Positions 1-12,553 of a DNA stretch of 64,000 bases are shown one piece after another. The number at the start of each line of letters is the position of its first letter. Position 1 is the first letter of the stretch. The notes under the pieces were generated by a model, which was not told the DNA's origin, searched no databases, and saw only the letters and a list, made by a program, of their open reading frames with translations. The translations under genes were made by a program, and so were the position numbers. The DNA is taken from positions 67,858-131,857 of the forward strand of contig CAJFCJ010000076.1 of NCBI GenBank assembly GCA_904063045.1, given 5' to 3'. Origin of the DNA: Dimorphilus gyrociliatus. Lineage: Eukaryota; Annelida; Polychaeta; Dinophilidae.

Positions 1-245
1 GTCCAAGTTATAATTCAATTAACTTGCCTAAGGTGTGGCCAAATTATAATTCAATTAACCCTTCCAAATGTTGAATCTTGTAACTTCCTGTTATTACAGA
101 TAAATATGAACTACACATTTCAGCAACTGTAAAGTGATGATTGGATATCAGAGGCAAACCTCAAAGTATATAAATCCTCACTATTTTCATTTTAAGCATT
201 TGTATCTGGATCCAAGAATATAATAGATTGGTGACTGAAATTAAA
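1..245 (+). repeat. LTR-like repeat R1, left arm
   Basis: This segment recurs in inverted orientation near 1140-1392, again in direct orientation at about 14265-14480, and in a decayed form near 16990-17125. Shared landmarks are the 'aattcaattaac' end, 'aaagtgatgattggatatca', 'gaggcaaacctcaaag' and a TATA-like 'gtatataaat'. Dispersed copies with a TATA-like box beside gag-like debris suggest an LTR of a Ty3/gypsy-type element. The outer end lies at or beyond the window edge, so the true terminus and target duplication cannot be judged. Confidence 0.55.
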
Positions 246-299
246 AGAATTAGAATCACAATTCCACCAGATTTTGGGAAATGGAACACCTCACTCAGC

Positions 300-1026
300 A
301 CAGGACTCAAATTTTGATATCACAATAGTAATTCAGACATTAAGGGCTGGTTGGGATTGCCTTCAAAAAACTCTCCTCAAGCTGTATGATGGACGCAAGG
401 AGTGTTTAAAATTCAAGGAAAACTTTAATCAGGCCTGTCATGCTTATGGTTGATTTGGTGAAGATGCTGTGAAAGCAAACCTTTTAGATTTATTTAACTG
501 GTACTGCAAAGGATTTGGTGTTAGCTGTTGATGACGAGCCTGCTGTAGAAGCAATATGGAAAGCCCTCCATGATGAATTTGATCTTTATTCTATGGAGTA
601 TCAAGAGAAACTGTTTACCTTAAAGCAAAAGAATGGAGAAAGTGTGGTTTAGTTTGTTAACAGAGCAAAGAAATTAATAAAGATGTTTTCTCCACTCAGA
701 CCAATGAAATCATAATTGCTTCCAACAATGAAAGAAATGAAACTGATGGAGTTTTTCAAAGAGGATTACAAAAGCATATTCTACATTTAATGTCAAACAT
801 TGTCAGAAACCTCATTAAAACTAACCCAGAGAAAACCAATCACAATGGTCTCCAAGTTGGAAACTCAAAAGAGAAAAGAGCCCAAAAGGATCCAAGTGAT
901 AAAAAATATTGTACTGTTCTTGCTGGCAAAATCTATGCATTTGCAAGTTATAACAATACTGGTTCTACTCGAACCTTTAAACAAATGTTTAAATTAAAAC
1001 GGTTTATTCGCAATAATAATACTTAA
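300..1026 (+). pseudogene. Decayed retrotransposon gag-like remnant
   Basis: In mixed plus-strand frames the stretch at about 500-700 reads as a gag-like protein: a segment like AVDDEPAVEAIWKALHDEFD followed by LFTLKQKNGESV and FVNRAKKLIK. This pattern (long hydrophilic helix, then 'LKQ..GESV..FV.R') is typical of Ty3/gypsy capsid proteins. Several stops and frame changes interrupt it (for example the TAG just before FVNRAKK). The open frame at 790-1026 continues as a basic tail without a recognisable zinc knuckle. It lies between two oppositely oriented R1 arms, so this is a rearranged element and not an intact one. Confidence 0.5.
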
Positions 1027-1139
1027 GCAAGTAACAATATGAGAGTTCGATAGCAGAGTAGATAGTTTGTAAAAGCAGGTTGCCAAATTACCAAACTGTC
1101 TTCTAATGTTGAGGAGTAGATGGATGGTTCCAGTGGAGG

Positions 1140-1392
1140 TTGTTTCCAGATGATTCTCCCAGGTCCTTGGGTCCAGATGGAAGCTGCATGCCAAATGAGA
1201 ATAGTGAGGATTTATATACTTTGAGGTTTGCCTCTGACATCCAATCATCACTTTACAGTTTTGCCGAAATGTGTAGTTCATATTTATGTTTAGTAAGAGG
1301 ATGTTACAAGGTTGAACATTTAGGAAGGTTAATTGAATTATAACTTGGCCACACCCTAGGCAAGTTAATTAAATTATAACTTGGCCAAACCT
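1140..1392 (-). repeat. LTR-like repeat R1, right arm (inverted)
   Basis: The reverse complement repeats the landmarks of the left arm (tandem 'ttggccaagttataattcaa' motifs, then the 'gatgattggatgtcagagg' and 'caaacctcaaagtatataaa' blocks) with scattered mismatches. The pair forms a large imperfect palindrome around the gag debris. LTRs are normally direct repeats, so the inverted arrangement implies two separate insertions or an internal inversion. Confidence 0.55.
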
Positions 1393-1399
1393 TTATTGG

Positions 1400-1935
1400 T
1401 AATTAAAGATGAGCCTTCAAGCTGACTAATCAGACTTATGTTTGGCCAATGTTATAGCATTTTCTTGCGTAGGTTTTAAGATGTACATGTATATGTTGCA
1501 TCAAATAATAGAGTTCAAGCATGTAAAATATAACCAAAGTTGTACAATATGCTTTTACAGAAACCCCAAATTTTTGGAATAGAAAGCATGGACCTGACTT
1601 GAAAAACACTACTAAAGAAAAGTGGTCCAACCAAAAAATCCAAAACTATACACCACCTTTAACAATATTAAAAGAAAAATCAACCAGCAAAGTTAATCCT
1701 GAAAGAGGAACCTAACGTAAAAAAATTGGAAACATTAGCCAATAACAGCATGTCAGAAAATTATAAAGTTTAAGATATTCTCTGCTTTTCAGATAGTGAA
1801 GAAGCCATTTGTGAGTTGTTACAAAGTAAACAATCAGAATGAAATGTTTCAACATTTATTGGACAATTTAAAACTAACACTGGTTTTAAGGTTTATCCTT
1901 TGACTCTGAAAGTGACAGATCTTTCATTTCAAAAT
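1400..1935. other. Intergenic, no supported gene
   Basis: AT-rich sequence with only short frames. I see no conserved motif. Its right end supplies the left copy of the target duplication of the small element that follows. Confidence 0.4.
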
Positions 1936-2119
1936 GGATGCGACAGAAAATGTCCACAAATCAGTGCTTTTACCCTAACCCTAACCCAGCCCTTTGCTTT
2001 ACCTAACCTTTTCCTTTACCCTTAGTATAAATCAGTTGCTGTCTTCTTCTTACTAACCATTTCTCAATCGAAAATCTTGTCTTGAAATTTATCATTTGTA
2101 GATGTTTTCTGTTGACCCC
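1936..2119. mobile_element. MITE family M1, copy 1 (9-bp TSD)
   Basis: The element starts with GGATGCGACAGAAAATGTCC and ends with a near-complement (TTTTCTGTTGACCCC), giving terminal inverted repeats of about 25 bp. It is flanked on both sides by the 9-bp direct repeat TTTCAAAAT. Inside, right after the left end, is 'taccctaaccctaaccc', a telomere-like CCCTAA run. There is no coding capacity. A 9-bp target duplication is characteristic of Mutator-like elements, so it is probably a non-autonomous MULE derivative. Other copies are at 25345, 34016, 38693 and 47601. Confidence 0.8.
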
Positions 2120-3120
2120 TTTCAAAATAGGTATTAAGACAAATACAAGGAATAGCATCCTTCCCAGAACAAGCTGGGGCAGAGGGTCTACTGATTGTAG
2201 ATGGTGGTGGACCTCCTATGCTATAGCCTTTCACAATCATGTTTTTCCAATACCTGTCTCTTTTCCATTTTTTTCAAAATTGATCCCAGACTGCTTTCAA
2301 ACAATGATAATGAAAAAGTATAGAGTTCTGACTCTTATTTTTTTTCAATTGTCAACTGATCATTTTTATTCTTTGGTCTATGGTATGGTCAAACTAGAGG
2401 TTCATAACAGAAAATAATAATCTAGTTCACAATATATACATCTGTTAAATTTGATTGCCAGAGAACACTATGATCATCTAAGGATTTAAAAGTTTTAACA
2501 TTACTAATTATTCAAATTCTGTGATCAATTTATCTGTTATATTTCTTGGAAATTTGGATACTAAGCCTAATTAAAGAGCAGTGGATATAAAGTGAATTGC
2601 ATACAAATTGGAATACCTTGAATTTTGACAGGCTGAACATTAATTGCTGACTCTAATTGTTTTTATTTAGAGAGCAAACTGCCAAAGGGATACTGCTTAA
2701 AGAATTCATTGAATGGTCGAGTTCATTACAAATATTCAAAATTCCAGCTCAAAATCTCTCTGTAGTTTCTAATTTTCCCACGATTGTGACTAATATTCAT
2801 GATTAGACTCTTCTAACTTAAATCCTTCTTTGATAGATCTTATTTTAAAGGAATTAGAATAGCGAAACATTAGAAAAAAACCACTTTTTGATGGAATTAA
2901 TAACCGAAACCTAAGAAAGACCTTATTTAGTGGAATTAGATGCTTTGAATTCTAGAAAGGCTTTTAGTTCGCACAAAGTATAATTGTCTGAAGAAAACAG
3001 ATGTTGCCACGGTGGTATAAACAATGGAACAAAGAACAGGAAAAAATGCATGTCAAAATTGTTACATCTTATTGAATAACAGATGCTGAAAACTAAGGCT
3101 TGTTTTCGAAGTACCACATG
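2120..3120. other. Intergenic, no supported gene
   Basis: There are only short frames and no recognisable domain. The open stretch at about 2120-2417 has no family resemblance that I can identify and is probably non-coding or old repeat. Confidence 0.35.
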
Positions 3121-3124
3121 CATA

Positions 3125-3485
3125 ACCTATATCATATAACTGTTTTTCATACCTTTGTTGTACGTTCATTGTAAGATCGTTACAACTCAACTTTGCGTTC
3201 CTTTGAACAATTGAACCGAAGCTTTGGTAAATGTATAAAAGGAAATGCATTTCCTCAGTTCGTCAGTTCAGTTTTAAATGTTAGCTAGTTGTTTAAACTT
3301 GCTTGTTTAGAACTAAAACTCATTATACTCAATACATACTCTTTGCATGAAATACTGGCGGTTCATTGATTAATTTTTGCCGGAATTGCGTTCGTTGAGA
3401 CTACCTGTGGGACGAACTTGAAAGGTTCTATTTGGACCAGTACTTTGGTTTATTGGTAAATGATTGGTGAGGACGAATTCAATCG
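3125..3485 (+). repeat. LTR-like repeat R2 with TATA box
   Basis: The segment contains 'aaatgtataaaaggaaatgc', a strong TATA-type promoter motif, at about 3228. It ends near 'attggtgaggacgaattc', which looks like an LTR/primer-binding-site boundary. Related copies are at 17345-17515 (plus, truncated), 40740-41180 (minus) and 63590-63870 (minus), with a fragment near 41580. Shared blocks include 'gcatttccycagctt', 'tgtttaaacttgcttgttta' and 'ctatttggaccagtacttt'. It is best read as a solo LTR. Confidence 0.5.
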
Positions 3486-3910
3486 TAACGAACTCGAGAT
3501 TTCTACAATTACCATACAACTCTGTACAATAGGATTAATAAAATCTTTAGACAATAACATTTCCTAAAATGAGTTTCTTGACAACATATAAACAATGATA
3601 AGTTGTCAAAAATATCAGCTTTGAAAATATTCTATTGTTAATTTAGACTTTTAATTCACATTGAACATTTTCTAAACGGCACATATTTGGATCAGTTGTG
3701 CTATTGTAAATAGATTAAGCTTCACAACCTATAGAATCGAATTTGAATAATCTTCAGAAAATTGGCACAAGTACAGCTTTCTTGAATGGTATTTTAAAAT
3801 ATCTATGACGATCAGGATTTCAGTGGTATTACATTAAATGGAATTAACTCTCACAGCTCCCACAATTAAAGTAGTGTCTCTGGCAAACAGTAGTAAATTA
3901 GCAATATAAA

Positions 3911-6900
3911 ATGCTATCTACAGTTTGCTTACTTGCTCAAATATTCACAGGTAATTTAAAATTATTATTATCCAAAATTCAATTTTCCTAACCCTAAAAA
4001 TGACCCAAGCCTAACTTTAGAGTTTAAGTATCTTAGGATATTTTGTCTCATCACTTCTCTGCACTATCAATAATTGTTTATACCCTGAAAATAGTTTGTC
4101 AATTGGCAACAATTTCGGAAGACAACATTTATAGCTGCGAAAAAATTCTTCACAGTAAACCCGTAACATCTTGTTGGCAATGCAAGGAAGGAAGTATTCC
4201 ATCAAAAGACAAATTGACTTGTTTAGGTAAGATAAACAAAAAAAATCTTTGTTCAATTAAGCTTTTTTTGACACATACGATTTTTGTAGATTGTCCAGAA
4301 TTTTGTACAAATACTGGATGTCTATTGGATAATCAGGGTAAAACTATATGTAAATCTTGTAAAGAACATTACTACTTAAAGGAAAATACATGTTTTGGTA
4401 AAAAAAATTAAATACTATAACCAATTTATTCTTTGACTATTCTTCAATATTGTATTATGTTTTTCTTACTTGTTTAGCATGTTCCAATGGGTGTAAAAAT
4501 TGTACAAGTTCAAGTATATGTCTAGAATGCTATTCAAATTATGCTGCAAGTGATTCTACTAAAGAATGTATCAAATGTCCCACAAATTGCAACAAGTGTA
4601 CATGGAATTTTAAAACTTCTCTAGTTGAATGTAGTAGTTGTAACCCACTCTATACTCTGAAAGATACTACATGCATAGGTATATCATTATCAATTTATAA
4701 TTATCCCTAGTAACTTGACAATATAATCTTTTAGCTTGCGGATCCAACTGTAAATCTTGCACATACAGCAAAGATAAAGGAGTAAGTTGCAGTTTATGCC
4801 AAAATGATTCGTATAAACAAGTTGATAGCAACAACATAGCAACGTGTAAACAATGTTCCAGTTCTATAGCTGACTGTTTAAAATGTTCGGATAAGGATAC
4901 TTGTACAGAGTGTCTCTCAAAGCAATATGCCATAACAACATCAAAGAAATGCGAAAAATGTAGCTCCATCAATGATCAATGCATTGAATGCGATGCGAGT
5001 AGTGGAACGAATGTCTGCAAAAAATGTAAATCTGGATTCTATGTTAAGAGTGGAAGCTGTGAATCATGTCCGAGAAACTGCGATACTTGCTCTGAAAGTG
5101 GTAATGTTGTCAAATGTACTAAATGCCTTCGTGAGTACATACCAATCAAGGCTAAGATATGCGATAGATGCCCCGATAATTGTCAAGAATGTGAAATATC
5201 TAATAATAAACTTGTCTGTAAATCTGGTCGTTGTTTACCAACATACGCCCTCGATTTGAATGGACTGTGCTCAAAATGTCCAAGTAATTGTAATGTTTGC
5301 AGTTGGAGTTTGTCAAATTCTAGAACTGAGTGTAGTGGTTCGGAAAAGAGTCATTCCTGCATTGAGAGCAGCAGTGGAAATTCTTGGGTAAAAAAGAATG
5401 ATGGAACATGCTCAGGTTAACATTTTAACATTGCTAGAAACAATTAATTCAATTTCTTTATTTACTTATAGCCTGTCCAAATAGTTGTAGTAAGTGTCAT
5501 TTCGAAACAAGTGATCAAACAAAAACTCTCTGTTACCCTTCAAAATGCCACTTGGGATATGGGTATGACGATGAAACCGGAAATTGCGTACAATGTCCTT
5601 CCGGTTGCGACTACTGTAAAAAGAGATCAACTGGTGTAGTTTGCCTGAAATGTAATGGTAAATACGCTCCCAAGTACTCATCGATTTCAACTATAGAATC
5701 ATGTTTACCCTGCTCAATTCAAAATTGCGAATATTGTGAAGTGATCAATGGAGAAGCTCAGTGTTTAAGATCACCTTGTGCTTCTAAAGCAACAAGTTCC
5801 CAGAATAAAAAATATAAATTTTCAACTAAAACTTGTGATTCAGATTGTCCAGAAGATTTAGCTTGTAATACTGGAATGATCAATGATGAACACGACATCT
5901 GCTTTTGTAGATCCTGTCCAAAGGGGAGCGTTGTCATATTAGCTGGTCAATCGGCAGGAATTTGTGCAAGTTGCGGAAATGGATGCGAAGAATGCGTATT
6001 AAATTCAGACCAGACAGATATTGAATGTAAAACTTGTACAGTAGGTCAATGGGTGTCTGTTGAAATTGGTGGTATTTTAAAAAGAGGCTGTTACGGTATG
6101 AATTTGAATATTTAAATTAGAAATTAATTATAGATATTTGTATTTTGATTTTAAAGATTGTAACCAAGCAACACTTCAATGTAAAACATTAGAATTAGTA
6201 GGAAATGTATGCAGGTGTAAAAGTGGGGGTTGTATTGGTGACCAAACAGATATAACAAAACAGACTGTACTGCAAGAAGATTCAATGTCAACTTATAGAA
6301 AATGCAAAGGTTTTTTTCAAGTTTATTTATCCATGTTATCAACTACTCAATAACAATGATTTATTCTTCACTTAAAAGCTTGCTCTGAGCAGTATCCTAA
6401 TGGATTATGGTGCTCTGGAAAATTAACTGGATCTCCAGCCCATGCCCTTGAATTATGTCAGTATAGTTATGTTGAAAATCCAGCATCGCCCAATAGTTGC
6501 TTAGGTATTTCTTGAACAAAATATTCAATTACTATCTTTTACTTTTGATTTGATTGACCTAATTTTCGCCATAGAAATACAAGATTCTTGTATCGACTGG
6601 AGCAATACAGAGGGAGCTTCTGGAAAAGTAACATGTTCATCTTGCTTTAGTTCACATTTGACTACAGGCCAGTGTACACCTTGCACAGACAACTGTGTAT
6701 CTTGCATTGTAGATGGCCCTTCTCAATATTGCTTAAAGTGTATAGATGGTATGTCAGGAAGGAACTGTGCACCTGGTAAGGCCACATGTACAGAGAAGCC
6801 ACCCAATTGTGAGGAAATTTTACAAGAGAAGAGGGGTTCCGTATGTGAGTGCACTAAATGCTTAAGTGGATTTGCAATCAAACAATTTCATGCTCTATTT

Positions 6901-9900
6901 GGTTCTGCTTATAGGATTGGACTGGAATGTGACCCAGAGACCACATCATCAGTAATACCTGGTTGCCATCAAAAGTATAACAGCCCAACAGGAACTATAT
7001 GCACTAGGTGTACTGATAATTATGTTTTAGATTCCGATATATGTCAACCAGGAATTCCCAATTGTAAAGCTTCATATAGCTTTTATAAAGATCCAGCAGG
7101 AGGATCATCAAAAGTTCCTGGATGTAAGGTTGCAAAACCTAATTATATTCTAACTCCTGGAAGTACTAGTTCTATTATTGCTGTTCCAACTGCAAATCAA
7201 GGTGGCACTGCCTGTAAAGGTTATGTAGCTGCCTCCGGTTCTTTTGCAGCAGATAAGAGTAGATGTGGAGCTTGTACTGTTGGGCATGTTCTTGACTCTG
7301 GAAATGCTATTAAATACGAATGTTTCCCTTGTTCTGCCTCAAATCTGGATCATTGTATATTTGCAGTGGTATCAGAAGGTAAATGCCTTTGTGGAAGATG
7401 TAGAGCTGATACAGCCGATAAAATATATTTTAAACATCCAAGTCAACCTGGTTGTATTGAAACTTCAAAAATTACTGATTGCACAACTCACAGCATCAGA
7501 TTGAAAAATGGTCAATACAGTGTGAGTTGTTCTCAGTGCTCAACTGGTTCTGTCGCTAATGACTACTTTTCATGTATTCCATGTACAAAACTATGCACTG
7601 GAGGAACAAAAGTTGGCTGTATTTGCGATTGTTCTGCAGTTGGTTTCGTAAATAGCCAACAGACTGACTGCATCAGTTGCTTAGTAGCTAGTAAACCATT
7701 TTGCGCAGAAGTAGAACTTGATAACAACATATGCAAATGTAAAAAATGTAACCCTAATTATGCACTAACAGCTGATAGGTCAGGCTGTGTTAGCTGCCAA
7801 ACTGGTCCTGGTGGTGCAACATCTAATTGTGAAGTTTGTAATTTAGCTGTGACCAGCCCACTAAATGAAGTTATTGCGTGCACACAATGCAGTAGCGATT
7901 ATACAATATTGCAATCTTCGTCACCTGCAACAAATCCAACTTGTACTAAATGTCACGAAGGCTGTTCAAAATGTAGTGCTGATTCATCTGGCAATACAAA
8001 ATGTACCATTTGTAAAGTTGGCTACATATTGAGCAATTCTGGTACTTGTATTCAATGTCCACAAAGTCCGGCACCATGCACTGAATGTAGGTTGGACCCT
8101 TCAGATCAAACAAGAGCAATATGTTTAGCTTTTGGCTGTTCAACTGGAGCTTTTAGAGATGCAGATTTCACATGTGAATCATGTACAATAAGTGATTGTG
8201 AAATTTGTATTAGAAACATTGAAGGCAATTTAAAATGTCTGAAATGTAATAAAGGAAATTTTTTGGAAAGTAGTGGCTCTTGTCAAAATTGCGTAGCCGG
8301 ATGTGATTTTTGTCTAGATGCTACTTCCTGTATTCCTAATGGCTGTAAACTTGGATTTACAAGGCACAGAACAAATGGACAGTGTATACCATGCTCAACA
8401 GATAATTCTGTTGCAAGATGCTCTTATAAAGATGCAGTTAATGAAACACTCATACCAGAAGAGTGTATGAAAGGATACAAATTGAACACAACTCAATCTC
8501 CAGCATCGTGTAACAGTGTGTATTTTACTTTTGGCATTTAAAACAAACAGTCGAAAATTAAAAATTTTTTGAACAGGTTGTAGTCCAAATTGTGAAAATT
8601 GCGAAATAAATGGACAAGGTAGATGCGATTCTGGAAACTGTAAATCTGGTTATTTTTACAATGATGACGATCAACAATGCTACGAAAAAAGATACGGTTG
8701 CTTAAATTCAGTAAGAAAGAATGATCAGACTGTGTGTACTTCTTGCGATCTATCAACTCGTGTTTTGGTTGGTAATTCTTGCATTTTCTGTCCAACTGGC
8801 TGTAATGGATGCTCCTATGATTTCACAATAAAAAAATTTACTTGCTCCAATTGCAATTCTAAATATTACAAGACAGATGAGAATTTATGTTCATTATGTC
8901 CAGAAGGATGTGAAGATTGTTCATTAAGTGATGGAACTGTTACCTGTACAAAATGTCTTCCTAAGTACGGATTGAAAGGTTCAATTTGCAGTAAATGCGG
9001 ATATAAGGAATGCCAATCTTGCGAAATGATTTCCGGTAGCACAACTCTAGTATGCTCAACATGTTCAAACAGTTATTATTTAAATGATGTTGAATGTGGA
9101 CAATGTCCAAAATTTTGTCAGGAATGCTCCTATAATGAAGAATATAAATGCTCTCAATGCTATGATAAATATGTTCTGGCAAATGATGGTAAATGTCTAC
9201 CTTGTCCATCAAATTGCCAAACTTGTATAGTTGACTCGACCAATACTGTAAAATGTACAAAATGTCTATCAAACGAGTTTTCACTCCAACCAACTGGGAT
9301 TTGTTTGTCATGTTCAGCAGCAACATTTCCTAAATGCGTTACATGCAGTGAAACTCCTACAAATGGACAAGCAATATGTCATAGTTGCGAAAAAGGTTAC
9401 AATTTATTAGGCAATAATAAGGTTTGTCAATCATGCGAAATTGATGGTTGTAATCAATGTATATATGGAAAAGTTTGTGAATCTTGTAAACCAGGTTTTA
9501 ATCTCCATAATTTCAATAGACAATGTTCCAGTGAGTAGTATTTCTTTAAAATTTACCTTTAAACAATAGAATTTTGAATAATTTTATCTTTTAGGGAAAT
9601 GTTTTGAATGTAGAGGAAGTTTGGAAGATTGCGGAAAAGATATATCAAATTTGCAGAACTCAACAGATAAAATTCGCTTAATTGATTGCGGAATAGGGGA
9701 TTGTTGGGCTCACAGAGTATCAACAAATTCATTGTTAACATTTGAAAGGAATTGTTCTATTGATATCTGCACATCTTCAACAACAAATGAGCATTGTAAA
9801 TCTGTTAATGGTGTAACTCAATGTTCCAAGTGTTGTTCAGGAGAGAAATGTAACATTTGGGAATTGGATGGAAAGGCAGGTGTAGAAAGATGTGCAAGTT

Positions 9901-9956
9901 TCTCAATGTTTATAATTTACACATCCTTTATCACTTTTACATATTTATTATATTAA
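3911..9956 (+). CDS. Giant cysteine-rich surface protein with C-terminal Ly6-type domain
   Basis: Eleven exons give one phase-consistent frame of 5322 nt (1773 aa): 3911-3950, 4095-4226, 4290-4397, 4478-4678, 4735-5415, 5472-6095, 6157-6309, 6379-6504, 6575-8515, 8577-9530, 9595-9956. Every internal junction is phase 1, as usual for shuffled extracellular modules. The start codon opens a hydrophobic leader (MLSTVCLLAQIF). Residues ~20-1650 are dense CxxC / CxxxC repeats of the furin-like/growth-factor-receptor type ('CP..C..C', 'C..C...Y'). The last exon (residues 1654 on) has the Ly6/uPAR signature: CxxC start, IGDCW, then a CCSGEKCN end. It closes with a hydrophobic tail (SMFIIYTSFITFTYLLY) suggesting a GPI anchor or a membrane segment. 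Function is unknown; a cell-surface or secreted role is inferred. Exon borders are predicted by eye. Confidence 0.8.
9595..9956 (+). other. Ly6/uPAR-like domain and hydrophobic C-terminus (final exon)
   Basis: The final exon alone encodes the three-finger-like module: KCFECRG, then GIGDCW, two further Cys pairs, and the diagnostic CC-x4-CN end (CCSGEKCN), followed by about 17 hydrophobic residues up to the stop. Ly6/uPAR domains are extracellular and often GPI-anchored. A related remnant lies on the minus strand at about 47950-48125. Confidence 0.75.
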
Positions 9957-10540
9957 TTTTTGAGATTAAATTTGAGTTAAAATGTCTTCAATGTTGTAGA
10001 AGGAGGACACTTCTCTACGAAAGAGAGATTGTAAATTAACAGTTACTGATTATGTATGTTTTATTCCTTTCAAAAATCCTGCACTGTGATCCATAAAACA
10101 GTAGCCACCTTGATCTTAGAATTTCATCAGGAATTCCAAAGATTTATTTTATGTAGTCATCCTAAAGATAGATAGTTTGTATTAGCAGGTTACCCAGTTA
10201 CCAAACTAGAATCTAACATTAAAGTTTAGATTATTATTAGATTATTAGAGGAATAATAGCAAAAATCTATTACTTATAGTGCAGGAGGAAAACTTTTCCA
10301 TTAACCACCCATTGATGGTGAATCTCTTGCTACGATTAAGTAAAACTGTCACTGTTGACACATATGGAAAAAAAATATGATAATGAATGTATTGAAGAGG
10401 TATTATACTATATGTTAACTAAAGAAAAGAATAGATAATAGCAATAAATACAGTATAAGAAGTCTGGATTAATAATTCATCATATAATATCCTTCCAAGC
10501 CTATAATCATCCCAGAATTAAGATATTTTCTTCTCTATAT
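9957..10540. other. 3' flank of cysteine-rich gene, no further gene
   Basis: The sequence is AT-rich and non-coding. The fragment at about 10165-10215 ('agatagtttgtattagcagg' ... 'ttaccaaact') repeats part of the R1-flanking sequence at about 1060-1100, so old repeat material is present. Confidence 0.35.
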
Positions 10541-11034
10541 CACCATATTTTTTCTCTGATATTTGATTATCTTCTTCTCAGAGACAAGTTTTTCATAAAT
10601 GCAAACCATATCAGCCTCTCTTTTCAATTCATCAATCAACAAATAGAATGATCCTTTTCATTGTACTTTATTATTTATTCTATTGTGCCATCCTTCCATA
10701 CTATTATTAGTCCTTATTGATAATCCAAATATTGACCAATTCAATGTTTTCCAAGTAGAATTCAAAATCCAAAGACTTTCAAAATATTCCAGCAAGTCTG
10801 AAAATTTTCTCTTTTCTTCCATCAACCCCTAATTATCTGAAAATTGTAATCCATAACTTCTTGGCAAGTATAAACCGCATTGACTGATATTTCATCATTT
10901 TTTGCATTTGAATCTCTCAGACCATCACTTTTTCTGTTATCTGTTGCCTCTTCCTCAATCTTATCATCTTCATTCTCATCCAATGCAAATCTTTCATTCC
11001 TTGATCTTCTAGTCTCGTCCTTTGAAGAAGACAC
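10540..11034 (-). pseudogene. MULE transposase remnant with internal deletion
   Basis: On the minus strand, 11034-10822 encodes an acidic linker ending in EVMDYNFQIIRG, matching the corresponding LQELIHDNFQIVKGGSQK of the copy at 46926. Directly after it (about 10800-10540) comes the C-terminal transposase motif, decayed to RTNNSMEGWHNRINNK and then IDELKREADMV. The catalytic core between them is missing. Stops interrupt the frame. Confidence 0.6.
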
Positions 11035-11039
11035 TGTCT

Positions 11040-12550
11040 TTTTTCACAATCCAGACAAACTAACAGCCTGGAATCTGAAAGGAAATAAATGTATATTTAC
11101 AATTGACCAGATGAGAGTAGAATATTTTGAAATATTGATTGATAATATTGGTGAACAAAATCTAAAGTTTTATTTATCATGATATTTTTATTTTCTTAAA
11201 AAAATTCATTTAAAGTTTTTTCATCATTCTATGAAGTTGTCAATGTCCAAATTTTTTGTTTGGGTTTTTTCTCAAACTCTTTTATTAGATAATTAGCTGA
11301 AAAGTATTCTTGAAATAATAAATAATACAGTTGTAACTCTTTTTTCTTCATATAATTGGAAAAGAGTTTTCTTAAAAATATTCCCTTTCTCTTTCCAAAT
11401 ATAGAAAAGAATCATTGGTAAAAGTGGTACTTGACAAAAATTTTGTTTCTTTGGATATTTCTTGACAACATTTTTAATAAATTCAAAAACATTTCAGAAG
11501 AGTTTTGAATTGAATATTATTCCAACCTGTTAATTCAAATGCATAGTCTCAAGTTGTTATAATCTGTTTACCTTTCCATTTTCTTTCTAGAAAGCCATTC
11601 TACTATTATCAAAACAGTGTGTGCAATATATTCTATTAAACTATCCATAGATATTGTTATTTGCTACCCAGCATTAGTATCACAGTTTAATAATCTTTAA
11701 ATTTATAAATTTCAATCAAAAGCAGTTCAATTAAATATCAATTATGCTTTAATTCTATTTTCTTTAAAATTCTTTTTTTAAATAAAGAGTGGAGTCTACT
11801 CAAGAGTTTATTTACAAATATATAGATTTTAAATTCTAAAGTGTATTATGTGAAACAAGTAGGCCATATTTTAGGCTTAGTTATTTGTTAAATGTAATAA
11901 TTGTTTTTATTTTTTGCCAAACCGACTTTTATAGAAAAATCTTGCATCAAAATTCTTGAAGTAATTTATATTAAAATGTCTTTGAAATTTTACACCCATT
12001 GATAATGACTTTGTAAGAAGATTTAGTAAGTTAAAGAAAACTTACCCAATTCAGTCCTATATTTACAAGGCTTGTTCTGTTATTGGCAACTAGAATTTGA
12101 ATAGTGTTGATCAACACTGTAGCCATGTCAACACATCAATAGTTGGGAATGTTGACAAAGCACTCCAAAGAAAATCTCTATAGGCCTATTGGTAACAAAG
12201 TAAAAGTAATGTAGTTTGTATACATACATTTGTCAGCTATACCCTACAATAGATAAGTAGTATTGAACCAGTATTGTACTATGCACATAGCACTGATGGA
12301 GATAAGCAGTATTCACCTAATTTAGAGAAGGGCACTGCATATACAGTGTGCAACAATAAAACCTGTTAAATTATATATGGAATATTGCTATTTGCAACCT
12401 AGCATTAATATTACAATTTATTAATCTATAAATTTATGAATTTCAACTAAAAGCAGTTCAATTAAATATCAATTATGCTTTAATTCTAAGTTTAGATTAT
12501 ATTCACTATTCAACAGTATTGTATACACAAAATCTCAGAAGAAACAGTGA
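11040..12550. other. Intergenic with a ~125-bp direct repeat pair
   Basis: No gene is seen. Two similar segments (about 11630-11760 and 12362-12492) share the 'gcagttcaattaaatatc' and 'aattatgctttaattcta' block plus flanking similarity. They are probably solo fragments of one repeat. Confidence 0.4.
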
Positions 12551-12553
12551 AAA

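Noticed and set aside
1970-1990. Telomere or chromosome end from CCCTAA runs
   Set aside because: The runs are only 2-3 units and sit at a fixed place inside MITEs, with unique sequence on both sides.
7244-7504. Plus-strand 86-codon frame inside exon 9
   Set aside because: It is a shadow of the 663-codon cysteine-rich frame.
8961-9326. Minus-strand frame of 121 codons inside the cysteine-rich gene
   Set aside because: It is the antisense shadow of exon 10, which carries a strong CxxC pattern on the plus strand.
3911-9956. Ciliate origin, suggested by AT-rich CxxC-repeat proteins
   Set aside because: TAA, TAG and TGA all act as stops in the real genes, and the Ly6, LDLa/LRR 7TM and TRIM-type domains are metazoan.
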